DNA from: Pseudomonadota bacterium
GTDB lineage: Bacteria; Pseudomonadota; Alphaproteobacteria; Rhizobiales; Rhizobiaceae
Length of the DNA: 8,120 bases
Assembly: GCA_023433855.1 (NCBI GenBank)
Contig: JAEYTV010000262.1
Span: 1-8,120 of the forward strand
Direction of reading: 5' to 3'
Position numbers and translations under genes: made by a program. Shown here piece by piece: positions 1 to 7,568 of the stretch (positions within the stretch are counted from its first letter, which is position 1; each line of letters opens with the position of its first letter). Under the pieces are notes generated by a model. The model was given only the letters and a program-made list of their open reading frames with translations, was not told the DNA's origin and searched no databases.

Positions 1-1802
1 TTGCCACCTTCGCCGAGGCCGTCGCCGAGGGGCGTGGGCGCGCCCAGGCCGATAGCCTGAAGAAGACGAAGTCCGAGCTTGTCGCCCGTCGAATGGGCAG
101 CAACGGCAAGACTGAAACCATCCCGGCCACCGGCCTGAAGGTGGGCGACATCGTTCTGGTCTCTGCCGGAGAGCTGATTCCCGGCGACGGCGAGGTCATC
201 GAGGGTATCGCCTCGGTCAACGAGAGCGCCATCACGGGCGAATCCGCGCCCGTCATCCGCGAGTCCGGTGGCGACCGTTCGGCGGTGACCGGCGGCACGC
301 AGGTGCTCTCCGACGAAATCAAGGTGAAGATCACCGTTCAGCCCGGCTCTTCCTTCGTCGATCGCATCATCGCCCTGATCGAGGGCGCCCAGAGGCAGAA
401 GACGCCGAACGAGATCGCGCTGTCGATCCTGCTTTCGGGCCTGACACTGATCTTCTTGCTCGTCTGCGTCGCGATATGGGGGCTTGCCGGCTATTCCGGC
501 ACGGCGCTCTCGGTCACGGTCCTGGCCGCGCTTCTCGTTACGCTGATTCCGACGACGATCGGCGGCCTGCTCTCGGCCATCGGCATCGCCGGCATGGACC
601 GCCTGGTGCGCTTCAACGTGATCGCCACGTCGGGCCGCGCGGTCGAGGCCGCCGGCGACGTCGACACGCTGCTCCTCGACAAGACCGGCACCATTACATT
701 CGGCAACCGGATGGCGAGCGACTTTCTGCCAGCGCCCGGTGTGACGCCTGCCGAACTTGCCGAGGCCGCTCTCATAGCCTCGCTGTCAGACGAAACACCC
801 GAAGGACGCTCAGTCGTGGCGCTTGCCACGGGTGAGTTCGGCATTCCCATGCCGAAGGCCGAGTTCGATGTCGTCATCGGCTTCACCGCCCAAACGCGTC
901 TCTCCGGCGTCGACATCGGCCACCGCCGGCTGCGCAAGGGCGCTGTCGACGCGGTGCTGAAATTCGCGGGGCTCACCAAACAGGATGCCCCGGCCGAATT
1001 CTACCAGGCGGTGGATCAGGTCGCGCGCACCGGAGGCACGCCGCTTGGCGTTGCCGACGGAGAACGGCTGCTTGGAGTCATCCATCTGAAGGACGTCGTA
1101 AAGCCTGCGATCAAGGAACGTTTCGCGGCCCTGCGCGCCATGGGCATCCGCACGGTCATGGTAACCGGCGACAACCCGGTGACGGCAGCAGCGATCGCCT
1201 CGGAAGCCGGTGTCGACGACTTTCTCGCTCAGGCGACTCCTGAGGACAAGCTCGCCTACATTCGGCGCGAGCAGCAGGGCGGTCGGCTGATCGCCATGTG
1301 CGGCGACGGCACCAACGACGCCCCGGCACTTGCTCAGGCGGACGTCGGCGTGGCAATGCAAACCGGCACCCAGGCCGCCCGCGAAGCGGCGAACATGGTC
1401 GACCTCGATTCCAGTCCGACGAAACTCATCGAGATCATCGAGATCGGCAAGCAGCTCCTGATGACCCGCGGATCGCTGACGACCTTCTCGATCGCCAACG
1501 ACGTGGCCAAATACTTCGCGATCATCCCGGCACTGTTCGTGGCGACGTACCCGGCGCTCGAAGCGCTCGATATCATGGGCCTTGCGTCACCCCATTCGGC
1601 GATACTGTCTGCGGTGATCTTCAATGCGCTGATCATCGTGGCGCTGATCCCGCTGGCTCTGAAAGGCGTGTCTTACCGTCCCTCAGGTGCCGCTGCGCTG
1701 CTGCGCCGCAACCTGCTGGTCTACGGCCTCGGCGGGCTCGTGCTCCCCTTCGCCGGCATCAAGGCTATAGATCTTGCCGTCAGTGCTCTCCATCTGGTGT
1801 AA
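1..1802 (+). CDS. kdpB: K+-transporting P-type ATPase subunit KdpB, 5'-truncated by window edge
   Basis: This is the catalytic subunit of the KdpFABC high-affinity potassium pump of the inner membrane; it hydrolyses ATP to drive K+ uptake through KdpA. The reading frame is already open at base 3 ([19 protein letters not shown], a KdpB-typical stretch), so the ATG at 93 is an internal methionine and not the start. About 80 N-terminal residues are missing compared with the 682-residue E. coli protein. Visible motifs are TGES (actuator loop, codons 234-245), the PTTIGGLL membrane motif, DKTGT with the phosphorylated Asp at codon 678-680, MVTGDN, and the hinge GDGTNDAP starting at 1302. In E. coli the Ser of TGES is phosphorylated to shut the pump off at high K+, and that Ser is present here. 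C-terminal membrane helices follow and the stop is TAA. kdpC begins 2 nt later. No frameshift or missing catalytic residue is seen. Confidence 0.97.
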   Translation, partial: ATFAEAVAEGRGRAQADSLKKTKSELVARRMGSNGKTETIPATGLKVGDIVLVSAGELIPGDGEVIEGIASVNESAITGESAPVIRESGGDRSAVTGGTQVLSDEIKVKITVQPGSSFVDRIIALIEGAQRQKTPNEIALSILLSGLTLIFLLVCVAIWGLAGYSGTALSVTVLAALLVTLIPTTIGGLLSAIGIAGMDRLVRFNVIATSGRAVEAAGDVDTLLLDKTGTITFGNRMASDFLPAPGVTPAELAEAALIASLSDETPEGRSVVALATGEFGIPMPKAEFDVVIGFTAQTRLSGVDIGHRRLRKGAVDAVLKFAGLTKQDAPAEFYQAVDQVARTGGTPLGVADGERLLGVIHLKDVVKPAIKERFAALRAMGIRTVMVTGDNPVTAAAIASEAGVDDFLAQATPEDKLAYIRREQQGGRLIAMCGDGTNDAPALAQADVGVAMQTGTQAAREAANMVDLDSSPTKLIEIIEIGKQLLMTRGSLTTFSIANDVAKYFAIIPALFVATYPALEALDIMGLASPHSAILSAVIFNALIIVALIPLALKGVSYRPSGAAALLRRNLLVYGLGGLVLPFAGIKAIDLAVSALHLV

Positions 1803-1804
1803 CC

Positions 1805-2374
1805 ATGCTCAACCATATCAGACCCGCGCTTACCCTCGTCGTCGCCCTGACCGCGCTTACCGGCCTCGCCTATCCCTTGGCGATCAACGGTATTGCCCAG
1901 GCGGTTATGCCCGCCCAGGCCAATGGCAGCCTGATCGAACACGACGGTGAGGTCATCGGTTCGACCCTGATCGGCCAGAAATTCACCTCGGATCGCTATT
2001 TCTGGCCACGCCCCTCGGCAACCGGCCCGGATCCCTACAATGCGGCCGCCTCGTCCGGTTCGAACCTCGGCACGACCTCGGCCAAGCTGAAGGATCGTAT
2101 CATTGCCGATGTCGCGCGGCTGACAGGAACCGGTATTGCAGCACCCCTTCCGGGCGATGCAGTGACCGCCTCCGGCTCCGGTCTGGACCCGCATATCTCG
2201 CGCGCCTTTGCGGAAGCGCAGGTCGCTCGCGTCGCCAAGGCGCGCGCAATGGAACCCGCCGCCGTCGCGGCGCTCGTCGCGCTGCGAACCGAAAAGCCTG
2301 TGTTTGGCGTTATCGGCGAAGCAAGGGTGAACGTGCTAGAGTTGAACCTGGCCCTCGACGCCCTGAAGATGTGA
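1805..2374 (+). CDS. kdpC: K+-transporting ATPase subunit KdpC
   Basis: This 189-residue protein is the single-span accessory subunit that stabilises the KdpFABC complex and is proposed to help ATP binding by KdpB. One N-terminal membrane helix is seen at about residues 6-28 (starting IRPALTLVVALTALTGLAYP), followed by the family pattern QANGSLI. The periplasmic domain has the hallmark segments FTSDRYFWPRPSAT, YNAAASSGSNLG and, near the end, the FGVIGEARVNVLELNLALD region. Length is normal for the family. The ATG at 1805 is the only sensible start because it places the helix at the N-terminus. There is no strong Shine-Dalgarno, and the 2-nt gap after the kdpB stop argues for translational coupling with kdpB. 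The gene is followed 6 nt later by kdpD. Confidence 0.97.
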   Translation: MLNHIRPALTLVVALTALTGLAYPLAINGIAQAVMPAQANGSLIEHDGEVIGSTLIGQKFTSDRYFWPRPSATGPDPYNAAASSGSNLGTTSAKLKDRIIADVARLTGTGIAAPLPGDAVTASGSGLDPHISRAFAEAQVARVAKARAMEPAAVAALVALRTEKPVFGVIGEARVNVLELNLALDALKM

Positions 2375-2380
2375 GGCTGA

Positions 2381-5068
2381 ATGGCGGTTGATGAGCGCAG
2401 GGACGCGCGGCGTCCCGATCCCGATGCCCTGCTTGCCCTGGCAGCGAAGGACCGCCGGGGCAAACTGACTGTTTTCCTCGGAGCGGCGCCCGGCGTCGGC
2501 AAGACCTTTGCCATGCTGTCGCGGGCAAAGCGCATGAAGGCTGACGGCGTGGATGTGGTTGTCGGCCTGGTCGAGACGCATGGTCGCAGCGAGACCGCTG
2601 CCCTGCTCGACGGGCTGGAAGTCTTGCCCCGCAGGCGAGTGGCCCATCGGGGACGAATGCTTGAGGAGTTCGATCTCGACGCGGCGCTGGAACGGCGCCC
2701 GCGCATCGTCATCGTTGATGAACTCGCTCACTCCAACCCCGATGACAGCCGACATCCGAAGCGATACCAGGACATCGAAGAGTTGCTGGGCGCCGGTATC
2801 GATGTCTGGACGGCGCTCAATATCCAGCATCTTGAAAGCCTGGCTGATCTCGTCGCGCAGATCACCGGCGTCACGGTGCGCGAGCGCGTGCCTGATGTCG
2901 TGCTCAAACGCGCAGACGAGGTGCTGCTCGTCGACCTTGCACCCTCCGAGCTGATCGAGCGGCTGAACGAGGGTAAGGTCTACCTGCCGGAAAGCGCTAG
3001 CCGGGCCGTCGATCGCTTCTTCCGCCTCGGCAATCTGACGGCGCTACGCGAGCTCGCACTTCGCCGAACCGCCGATCGTGTCGACGATCAGATGGTGGAC
3101 TATCTTAAGCAGAACGCGATCGATGGCCCTTGGGCAACTGGCGAGCGGCTGCTGGTCTGTGTCGGCTCCGATCCGCTGTCGGACAAGGTCGTCCGCGTCG
3201 CGAGCCGTCTGGCTTCCGGTCTCAATGCGCCTTGGCTTGTCGTCTCGATCGAGCGGGCGGACCGGGAAGTCGAGACGCCGGAACGCCTGCAACGGATAGA
3301 AGCGCTCTTTCGTCTGGCCGAGCAGCTTGGTGCCGAAACTCGGCGGGTCATCGGCGACGACTTCGTCCATGAGATCCTGAAGCTCGCGCGGCGAGAGCAT
3401 GCAACCCAGATCGTCATCGGCACACGCAAGCGCAGCCGCTGGCAAAGGCTGATCACCCGCTCATTGCCGGATGCCCTGGCGGGCAAGGCTTCGGGGCTCG
3501 GCGTGTATATCGTAACGCCGGACAAAGGGGCAGCCGAGCGCGCGCGCCCGCCCCTGAGCCTACCCAGAGCCCCTGCGCTTCGCCAATCAGCGGGCTGGGC
3601 ATTCGGTTTCGTCACCGTGACCGCGCTCTTGGGAAAGGGGATTGATTCTCTAATCGAACTGCCGAACATATCGTTCCTCTTCCTGCTCGCCGTGCTCGGG
3701 GCATCCGTTGCCGGCGGCTACACGGCAGCATTTCTGGCCGCACTCCTTTCGGCGCTCGCCTATAACTTCTTCTTCATCGACCCCCGCCACACCCTCACCA
3801 TCGCAGCCCCGCACGAAGTCTTTGCGGTCCTCGTCTTCCTGGCGGTGGCGATCATCGCCGGGGGCCTCGCCTCGCGTATCCGCGAGCAGGCGGAGGTGGC
3901 AAGGATAAGGGCGAACGCGCTGCAATCGCTCTATGACTTCTCGCGCAAGCTGGCCAGCACGGCCAAGGGCCATGATGCGGTCTGGCTCGCGGTTTCGCAG
4001 CTCCACGCGAGCCTCAAGCGAAACGTCGCACTGCTGCTACCCCGCGAGGGCGACCTTATCGTCGCCGCGGCCTGGCCCCCAGACACGGAACTTGATGTCA
4101 CCGACCTGACCGCCGCCCGTTGGAGCCATGACAAGCGAGAACCGGCAGGCTACGGCACGGGCACGCTCCCGAACAGCCGTTTCGAATTCCGGCCGTTGCT
4201 TGGGCCGCACGGCATCGTCGGCGTCTGCGGCATCGCCCATGCCGGGGCCAGGCTCGACCTCAATGCCGAGCGTTCGCTGACCGCCATCCTCGACCAGACG
4301 GCCATCGCCCTGGACAGGGCACGGCTGGCCGAAGAAACCGTGGAACAGGCTGCAAGGCTCGAGGGTGAGCGTTACCGCGAGGCCCTTCTGTCCTCCATCT
4401 CGCATGATCTTCGTACACCGCTGGCAACGATTACGGGGGCGGTCACCGGGCTTCGCCAATTCGGGGAGCGCATGACCCCGGAGAACCGGGACGACCTTCT
4501 GCAGTCTATCGAGGAGGAAAGTAACCGCATGAGCCGCTTCGTCGCAAACCTCCTCGACATGACTCGTATCGAAGCCGGCACGCTGCAACCGAAGCGGGAC
4601 TGGGTGGATGTCGCCGACGTCGTGCAGTCCGCCGTCGAACGGACACGCAAGCATGCGCCCGGTCAGGTAATCGAGACCGGCATCGCCTCCGACCTGCCGC
4701 TCATCCGCGGCGACAGCGTGCTCTTGGGTCAGGTGCTGTTCAACCTGCTCGACAACGCCGTGAAATTTGGTTCCAAAGAGCCGGTCCACGTTTATGCCCG
4801 GCGCGACGGGAAGGACGTGATGATCTCGGTCACCGATATGGGCAAGGGCATTCCACCTGAGGATCTGGACCGCATCTTCGAGAAATTTTATCGCAGGGGA
4901 AAGCCGGACGGGCGTTTTCCGGGTACTGGCCTCGGCCTTTCGATTGCCCGCGGTTTCGTCGAAGCCATGGGCGGGCGGATCCATGCCGAAAGCCCGGCAC
5001 TTAAGAAACGCGGGACGCGAATTGTGATGCGGTTTCCGGGAAACGACGAAGCAAGGGGCGATGCCTGA
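2381..5068 (+). CDS. kdpD: Osmosensitive K+ channel / turgor sensor histidine kinase KdpD
   Basis: This 895-residue inner-membrane sensor kinase phosphorylates KdpE when K+ is scarce or osmolarity rises. The N-terminal KdpD domain carries Walker A GAAPGVGKT (residues 34-42) and a Walker-B-like IVIVDELAHSN (about 109-119). A Usp-like domain follows at about 255-380 and ends in the IVIGTRKRSRW region. Four closely spaced hydrophobic helices span about 403-500 and include the YNFFFIDPRHT motif. A GAF-like region covers about 515-650. The kinase core has the H-box SSISHDLRTPL with phospho-acceptor His675, the N-box NLLDNAVKF (788-796), the G1 box DMGKGI (819-824), the F-box FEKFYR (833-838) and the G2 box GTGLGLSIARG (848-858). 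Length matches E. coli KdpD (894). The ATG at 2381 has GTGAGG at 2371-2376, which overlaps the kdpC stop. All catalytic boxes are intact. Confidence 0.97.
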   Translation: MAVDERRDARRPDPDALLALAAKDRRGKLTVFLGAAPGVGKTFAMLSRAKRMKADGVDVVVGLVETHGRSETAALLDGLEVLPRRRVAHRGRMLEEFDLDAALERRPRIVIVDELAHSNPDDSRHPKRYQDIEELLGAGIDVWTALNIQHLESLADLVAQITGVTVRERVPDVVLKRADEVLLVDLAPSELIERLNEGKVYLPESASRAVDRFFRLGNLTALRELALRRTADRVDDQMVDYLKQNAIDGPWATGERLLVCVGSDPLSDKVVRVASRLASGLNAPWLVVSIERADREVETPERLQRIEALFRLAEQLGAETRRVIGDDFVHEILKLARREHATQIVIGTRKRSRWQRLITRSLPDALAGKASGLGVYIVTPDKGAAERARPPLSLPRAPALRQSAGWAFGFVTVTALLGKGIDSLIELPNISFLFLLAVLGASVAGGYTAAFLAALLSALAYNFFFIDPRHTLTIAAPHEVFAVLVFLAVAIIAGGLASRIREQAEVARIRANALQSLYDFSRKLASTAKGHDAVWLAVSQLHASLKRNVALLLPREGDLIVAAAWPPDTELDVTDLTAARWSHDKREPAGYGTGTLPNSRFEFRPLLGPHGIVGVCGIAHAGARLDLNAERSLTAILDQTAIALDRARLAEETVEQAARLEGERYREALLSSISHDLRTPLATITGAVTGLRQFGERMTPENRDDLLQSIEEESNRMSRFVANLLDMTRIEAGTLQPKRDWVDVADVVQSAVERTRKHAPGQVIETGIASDLPLIRGDSVLLGQVLFNLLDNAVKFGSKEPVHVYARRDGKDVMISVTDMGKGIPPEDLDRIFEKFYRRGKPDGRFPGTGLGLSIARGFVEAMGGRIHAESPALKKRGTRIVMRFPGNDEARGDA

Positions 5069-5757
5069 TGACCCAGTCCCGTATCCTCGTCGTCGACGAC
5101 GAGCCGCAGATCCGACGCTTTCTCAAACCGTCCCTGGCAGCCGCCGGCTACGAGGTGGTCGAGGCCGCAACTGGCCGGGAGGCCCTCAAGGCCGTCGCCA
5201 CCCGGGCGCCTGATCTCGTCATCCTCGATCTGGGTCTGCCTGACATGGACGGGAAGCAGGTGATATCGAGCCTCCGCGGCTGGTCGGATATCCCGATCGT
5301 CATCCTCTCGGCACGCGAGCGCGAGAGCGAGAAGATCGCCGCCCTCGATCTCGGCGCCGATGATTACGTGGAGAAGCCCTTCGGTATCGGAGAACTCACC
5401 GCCCGCATCCGCACGGCTCTTCGCCATCGCGGCCGTCGCGATGCCATCCCGACCGTTATGGAGGTCGATGGCTTGACGATCGATCCGGTCAAGCGGCTGG
5501 TCATGCGCAACGGCAGTGCGGTTCATCTTACGCCCAAGGAGTACGACCTGCTCCTGCTGCTTGGCCGTCATGCAGGTCGGGTCGTCACCCACCGCACGCT
5601 CTTGACGACCGTCTGGGGACCCGCGCACAGCGACGACTTGCATTACCTGCGAGTATTCATCGGCCAACTCCGACAGAAGATCGAGCGCGACCCAACACAG
5701 CCACGCATAGTACGCACGGAGCCGGGCGTGGGATACCGCATGGCGGAGCAGGAGTGA
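5068..5757 (+). CDS. kdpE: OmpR/PhoB-family response regulator KdpE
   Basis: This 229-residue cytoplasmic response regulator is the cognate partner of KdpD and, when phosphorylated, activates the kdpFABC promoter. The receiver domain (1-120) has the acidic pair Asp10-Asp11, phospho-acceptor Asp54 within VILDLGLPDMDG, Ser81 and the conserved Lys103 in EKPF. The C-terminal winged helix (about 131-226) shows LTPKEYDLLLLL, a recognition-helix region around LHYLRVFIGQLRQKIE, and the wing motif RTEPGVGYRM. The start ATG shares its A with the kdpD TGA (TGATG, 1-nt overlap), and AAGGGG at 5053-5058 can serve as ribosome binding site, so the two are translationally coupled. This gene ends the operon. 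The target operator should lie upstream of kdpF/A, outside the window. Confidence 0.97.
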   Translation: MTQSRILVVDDEPQIRRFLKPSLAAAGYEVVEAATGREALKAVATRAPDLVILDLGLPDMDGKQVISSLRGWSDIPIVILSARERESEKIAALDLGADDYVEKPFGIGELTARIRTALRHRGRRDAIPTVMEVDGLTIDPVKRLVMRNGSAVHLTPKEYDLLLLLGRHAGRVVTHRTLLTTVWGPAHSDDLHYLRVFIGQLRQKIERDPTQPRIVRTEPGVGYRMAEQE

Positions 5758-6057
5758 GCGCGGCGCAGCCTGGTCGATGAGGTCTTCGGGCCGGAGGTGT
5801 GAACATGCGGGCAGGCGGGCCGCCTTGCGGCAGGACGAAAGCCTTCGAGTGACGGGAACGGGACAGCACCTCCGTGTGATCGTGGACAGGTCAGCTTCGC
5901 GGAAAACGATCGCCCGACCATGGCCTGCCCGCTCGCGGCAACGTGGCCGTGTGCTCCCATAAGGAGGCCCTTGAAGAGGGGTAATGCCATCCCTAACTGA
6001 TGTTTAGCCGGGTCTCTTGGGAACGGTACGTCACAACGACCATAGGTGAGTGGCAAA
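5758..6057. other. Intergenic spacer downstream of kdpE
   Basis: About 300 nt separate the end of the kdp operon from the next credible start codon. The open frames on either strand have no ribosome binding site or recognisable protein pattern. A short GC-rich hairpin (GCCGC-CTT-GCGGC, 5819-5831) lies about 60 nt after the kdpE stop. It has no T-tract, so I do not call it a terminator. A weak sigma70-like pair (TTGAAG at 5971-5976, 17-nt spacer, TAACTG at 5994-5999) could drive the small gene at 6058, but the -10 match is poor. Two GGAAC words (5857 region and 6019 region) have no matching CGTT at 16-17 nt, so I see no EcfG stress promoter. Confidence 0.5.
6044..6050 (+). promoter_or_regulatory. 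Shine-Dalgarno that decides the start of the small orphan gene
   Basis: AGGTGAG lies 7 nt upstream of the ATG at 6058. An alternative GTG at 6046 in the same frame would add four residues, but it sits inside this ribosome binding site and has no Shine-Dalgarno of its own. I therefore prefer the ATG. Confidence 0.65.
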
Positions 6058-6348
6058 ATGGAACAGATACAAAGGACATTTCGTGACCTCAGCGTTGACG
6101 AACGCGAGGAAATCTTCGTGGACATCGCGCAAGCACTCGAGGGCACCGCACAGGAAGCTTTCGTCGAAGGCAACCGCCAGTTTGCGGCCTTGTCCAGCAG
6201 CATGGCCGAAGCGATCCGCATCAACGCTGATGAACTGGCCCGCGATGATCTGGACGCTGCCGAGCGGATGCTCCAGCAGGCAGCTGCAATGATTTCGCAT
6301 TTCAATGCCGCCCATCCCTATCGCATGGTCAGCACGGCGATCCATTAG
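6058..6348 (+). CDS. Small acidic helical protein of unknown function (96 aa)
   Basis: I do not recognise this protein. It begins MEQIQRTFRDLSVDEREEIF and ends HPYRMVSTAIH. It is rich in Ala, Glu, Asp, Gln and Met, with few Gly or Pro until the last fifteen residues. Heptad-like hydrophobic spacing suggests two or three amphipathic helices. There is no signal peptide, membrane segment, Cys pair or obvious nucleic-acid binding motif, so a small cytosolic helical bundle is the best structural guess. The gene is supported by a well-placed Shine-Dalgarno (AGGTGAG), by codon use with G or C at most third positions, and by the lack of any stronger frame across it. It stands alone: 300 nt after kdpE and convergent with the truncated glycosyltransferase gene 71 nt downstream. 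No functional link to Kdp can be read from the sequence. Confidence 0.7.
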   Translation: MEQIQRTFRDLSVDEREEIFVDIAQALEGTAQEAFVEGNRQFAALSSSMAEAIRINADELARDDLDAAERMLQQAAAMISHFNAAHPYRMVSTAIH

Positions 6349-6356
6349 GATCTGCG

Positions 6357-6391
6357 TCGGTTCCGAGTGGCTCGGCTGCGTCCCAACCGAG
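6357..6391. terminator. Possible bidirectional stem-loop between convergent genes
   Basis: Between the stops of the small orphan (6348) and the glycosyltransferase remnant (6420) lies a nested inverted repeat. Outer arms are TCGGTT (6357-6362) and AACCGA (6385-6390); the inner hairpin is CCGAG-TGG-CTCGG (6363-6375). CTCGG at 6371-6375 could instead pair with CCGAG at 6387-6391, so two alternative folds compete. Its position fits a shared terminator, but there is no T-tract on either side, so this remains a weak call. Confidence 0.3.
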
Positions 6392-6419
6392 GCACGTTCC
6401 TGAAGCGTTCGGATTGCAG

Positions 6420-7049
6420 CTAGCTTTTTAGGTCGCCGGTCGGAACATGTGGCGTCTTGTTCCAGAAAAATGGATTGGAGCGCAGTTCGAACGCCGCCCG
6501 CCATGCGGCCGTCGAGGTCATCAGCCAGTAGAGCGGTACGCCGAGCCACTTCCACCCGACAAGACGCTTTTCGTGATTGATCATCGCGCCTTTGCCAAGG
6601 CCGATGAAAATAAGGTAGCTTCCCAGGATGTTGATGCCGTCGACGATGAAGAGCAGCAGCGTGGGAAGGGAGACGTCCGCGGTAGGCACGTCGAGCATTG
6701 AATGGACACTCAGCCCGAGGAATAGGATGATCAGCGGGTGCAGCAGCGAAGAGACCAGCATGCCGCCGATCAGCAGTTGAAAGAAACAGAAGGCGGGTAG
6801 CCCGATCTCGCGGACGAGTGTGCCGGGCTTTCGCATCAGCACTAGCCATGTCTGCAGCCAGCCTTTGAACCAGCGGCTACGTTGTCCCATCCAGACCGAC
6901 ATCCTCGTCGGCGCATCCTCAAGCGTCTGTCGCGTCATGACGTCGGAGCGGTAGCCGAGCCGATAGAGCCGCAAGCCGAGATCTGCGTCCTCGGTGACGT
7001 TGAAGGGATCCCAACCGCCTGCAGCAATCAGCGCCTCGGTGCGGAAGTG
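6420..7049 (-). pseudogene. GT2-family membrane glycosyltransferase, 5' half missing
   Basis: This is the C-terminal 209 residues of a processive-type family 2 glycosyltransferase (cellulose-synthase-like), an inner-membrane enzyme that transfers sugar from a nucleotide sugar. The frame starts abruptly at HFRTEALIAAGGWDPFNVTED, where TED (codons 6995-6987) is the acceptor-base motif. QRSRW, the QxxRW motif, is at 6884-6870. About three hydrophobic segments follow (starting IGLPAFCFFQLL, then LLLFIVDGINILG, then PLYWLMTSTAAWRA), and the normal end is FFWNKTPH. The first half, with the UDP-sugar-binding and DxD motifs, is missing. Family members usually read GGTSN just before HFR; here the frame reads CYIRP and meets a TGA at 7076-7074. 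The only usable in-frame start is TTG at 6974, which has no visible Shine-Dalgarno and lies after TED. I read it as a gene cut by an insertion or rearrangement. The exact substrate cannot be told. Confidence 0.85.
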
Positions 7050-7117
7050 CGGCCTTATGTAGCAAACGCACCATCATTCAAATAGCAGAAAAGCCCTGAT
7101 TTTCCTACTCTCTAGAC
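7050..7117. other. Junction between truncated glycosyltransferase and acquired segment
   Basis: Glycosyltransferase similarity ends at about 7049-7052 and the coiled-coil/winged-helix gene starts at 7118. The 68 nt between are clearly poorer in GC than the kdp region. They contain a small inverted repeat GAAAA (7088-7092) / TTTTC (7100-7104) and a weak TACTCT (7106-7111) that resembles a -10 element just ahead of the ATG. I see no recognisable insertion-sequence end, target-site duplication or tRNA 3' end, so the mechanism that made the junction cannot be read from here. Confidence 0.55.
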
Positions 7118-7567
7118 ATGGGAACCATATCAAGAGCCACCGATTTCAGCCACACGGTCAACGGTCTTCTCCAGAAGAGAGCGGATCTGTTCAACGAAGC
7201 CGAGCGCATCCGTGACCGCCTGGCAGAGATCAAGAACGACATAGGCGCGGTAGACCGGACGCTAGGCGTACTCGGCTATGCTGGCGATCTGGACGCCGCC
7301 ATGCCTCGCCAGAAGCGGGAAGTTATCTTCGGGCGTGGTGAGTTGTCGAAAGCTGTCATGGGCGAACTGCGCACCGCTACCGGGCCTTTGTCCAGCCGCG
7401 ACATTGCGCGGGAGATCGTCGCCTTGCGTGGAGAGGATGCGCGGGACCGGAAGTACCTCGCGGACCTGACAAAGCGGGTGAGCAAGGCACTAGGGCAAAT
7501 GCGGGAAGATGGGCACGTTAAGGGCGTGACCGATCTTCGTGGAAATATAGCGTGGGAACGACGGTAG
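7118..7567 (+). CDS. Hypothetical protein: N-terminal coiled coil plus C-terminal winged-helix-like domain (149 aa)
   Basis: I cannot assign a named family. Residues about 13-50 (containing LLQKRADLFNEAERIRDRL) are charged and helical with heptad spacing, as in a short coiled coil. Residues about 72-147 look like a winged helix-turn-helix: LSKAVMGELRTATGPLSSRDIAREIVAL resembles the first helices and recognition helix, VSKALGQMREDGHVKGV a further helix and strand, and GNIAWERR the closing wing. A DNA-binding regulator or an accessory protein of a mobile element is a reasonable inference, not shown. ATG at 7118 is the first start after an in-frame TGA at 7097. No good Shine-Dalgarno precedes it, and a TACTCT at 7106-7111 raises the possibility of a leaderless transcript. 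Its stop is 1 nt from the stop of the convergent toxin gene. Confidence 0.75.
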   Translation: MGTISRATDFSHTVNGLLQKRADLFNEAERIRDRLAEIKNDIGAVDRTLGVLGYAGDLDAAMPRQKREVIFGRGELSKAVMGELRTATGPLSSRDIAREIVALRGEDARDRKYLADLTKRVSKALGQMREDGHVKGVTDLRGNIAWERR

Positions 7568-7568
7568 C

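Noticed and set aside
93..95. ATG at 93 as the start of KdpB
   Set aside because: The frame continues upstream to the window edge with clear KdpB sequence, so this Met is internal.
810..1361. Minus-strand frame of 183 codons inside kdpB
   Set aside because: Antisense to the catalytic region of KdpB; composition is Arg/Ala-rich and featureless, as expected for a shadow.
1298..1804. Extension of the kdpC frame upstream into kdpB
   Set aside because: The extra residues overlap kdpB in another frame and are Arg/Pro-rich noise. KdpC homology and the membrane helix begin exactly at the ATG at 1805.
4037..4984. Long open frame (315 codons) on the minus strand inside kdpD
   Set aside because: It lies wholly antisense to kdpD, whose motifs are all intact. 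High GC at third positions commonly leaves such mirror frames open; its translation shows no domain and no ribosome binding site.
5819..5831. Hairpin as intrinsic terminator of the kdp operon
   Set aside because: Only five base pairs with a three-base loop and no T-tract downstream.
5777..5962. 61-codon plus-strand frame in the spacer after kdpE
   Set aside because: No Shine-Dalgarno, very Arg-rich, no domain pattern; coding is not supported.
5643..6305. Minus-strand frame of 220 codons across the kdpE end, the spacer and the small orphan
   Set aside because: It overlaps two better-supported genes, is Ser/Arg-rich and low in complexity, and has no recognisable motif.
7050..7117. Insertion-sequence end or attachment site at the junction
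   Set aside because: No terminal inverted repeat, duplicated target or tRNA-like sequence could be recognised, so naming an element would be a guess.
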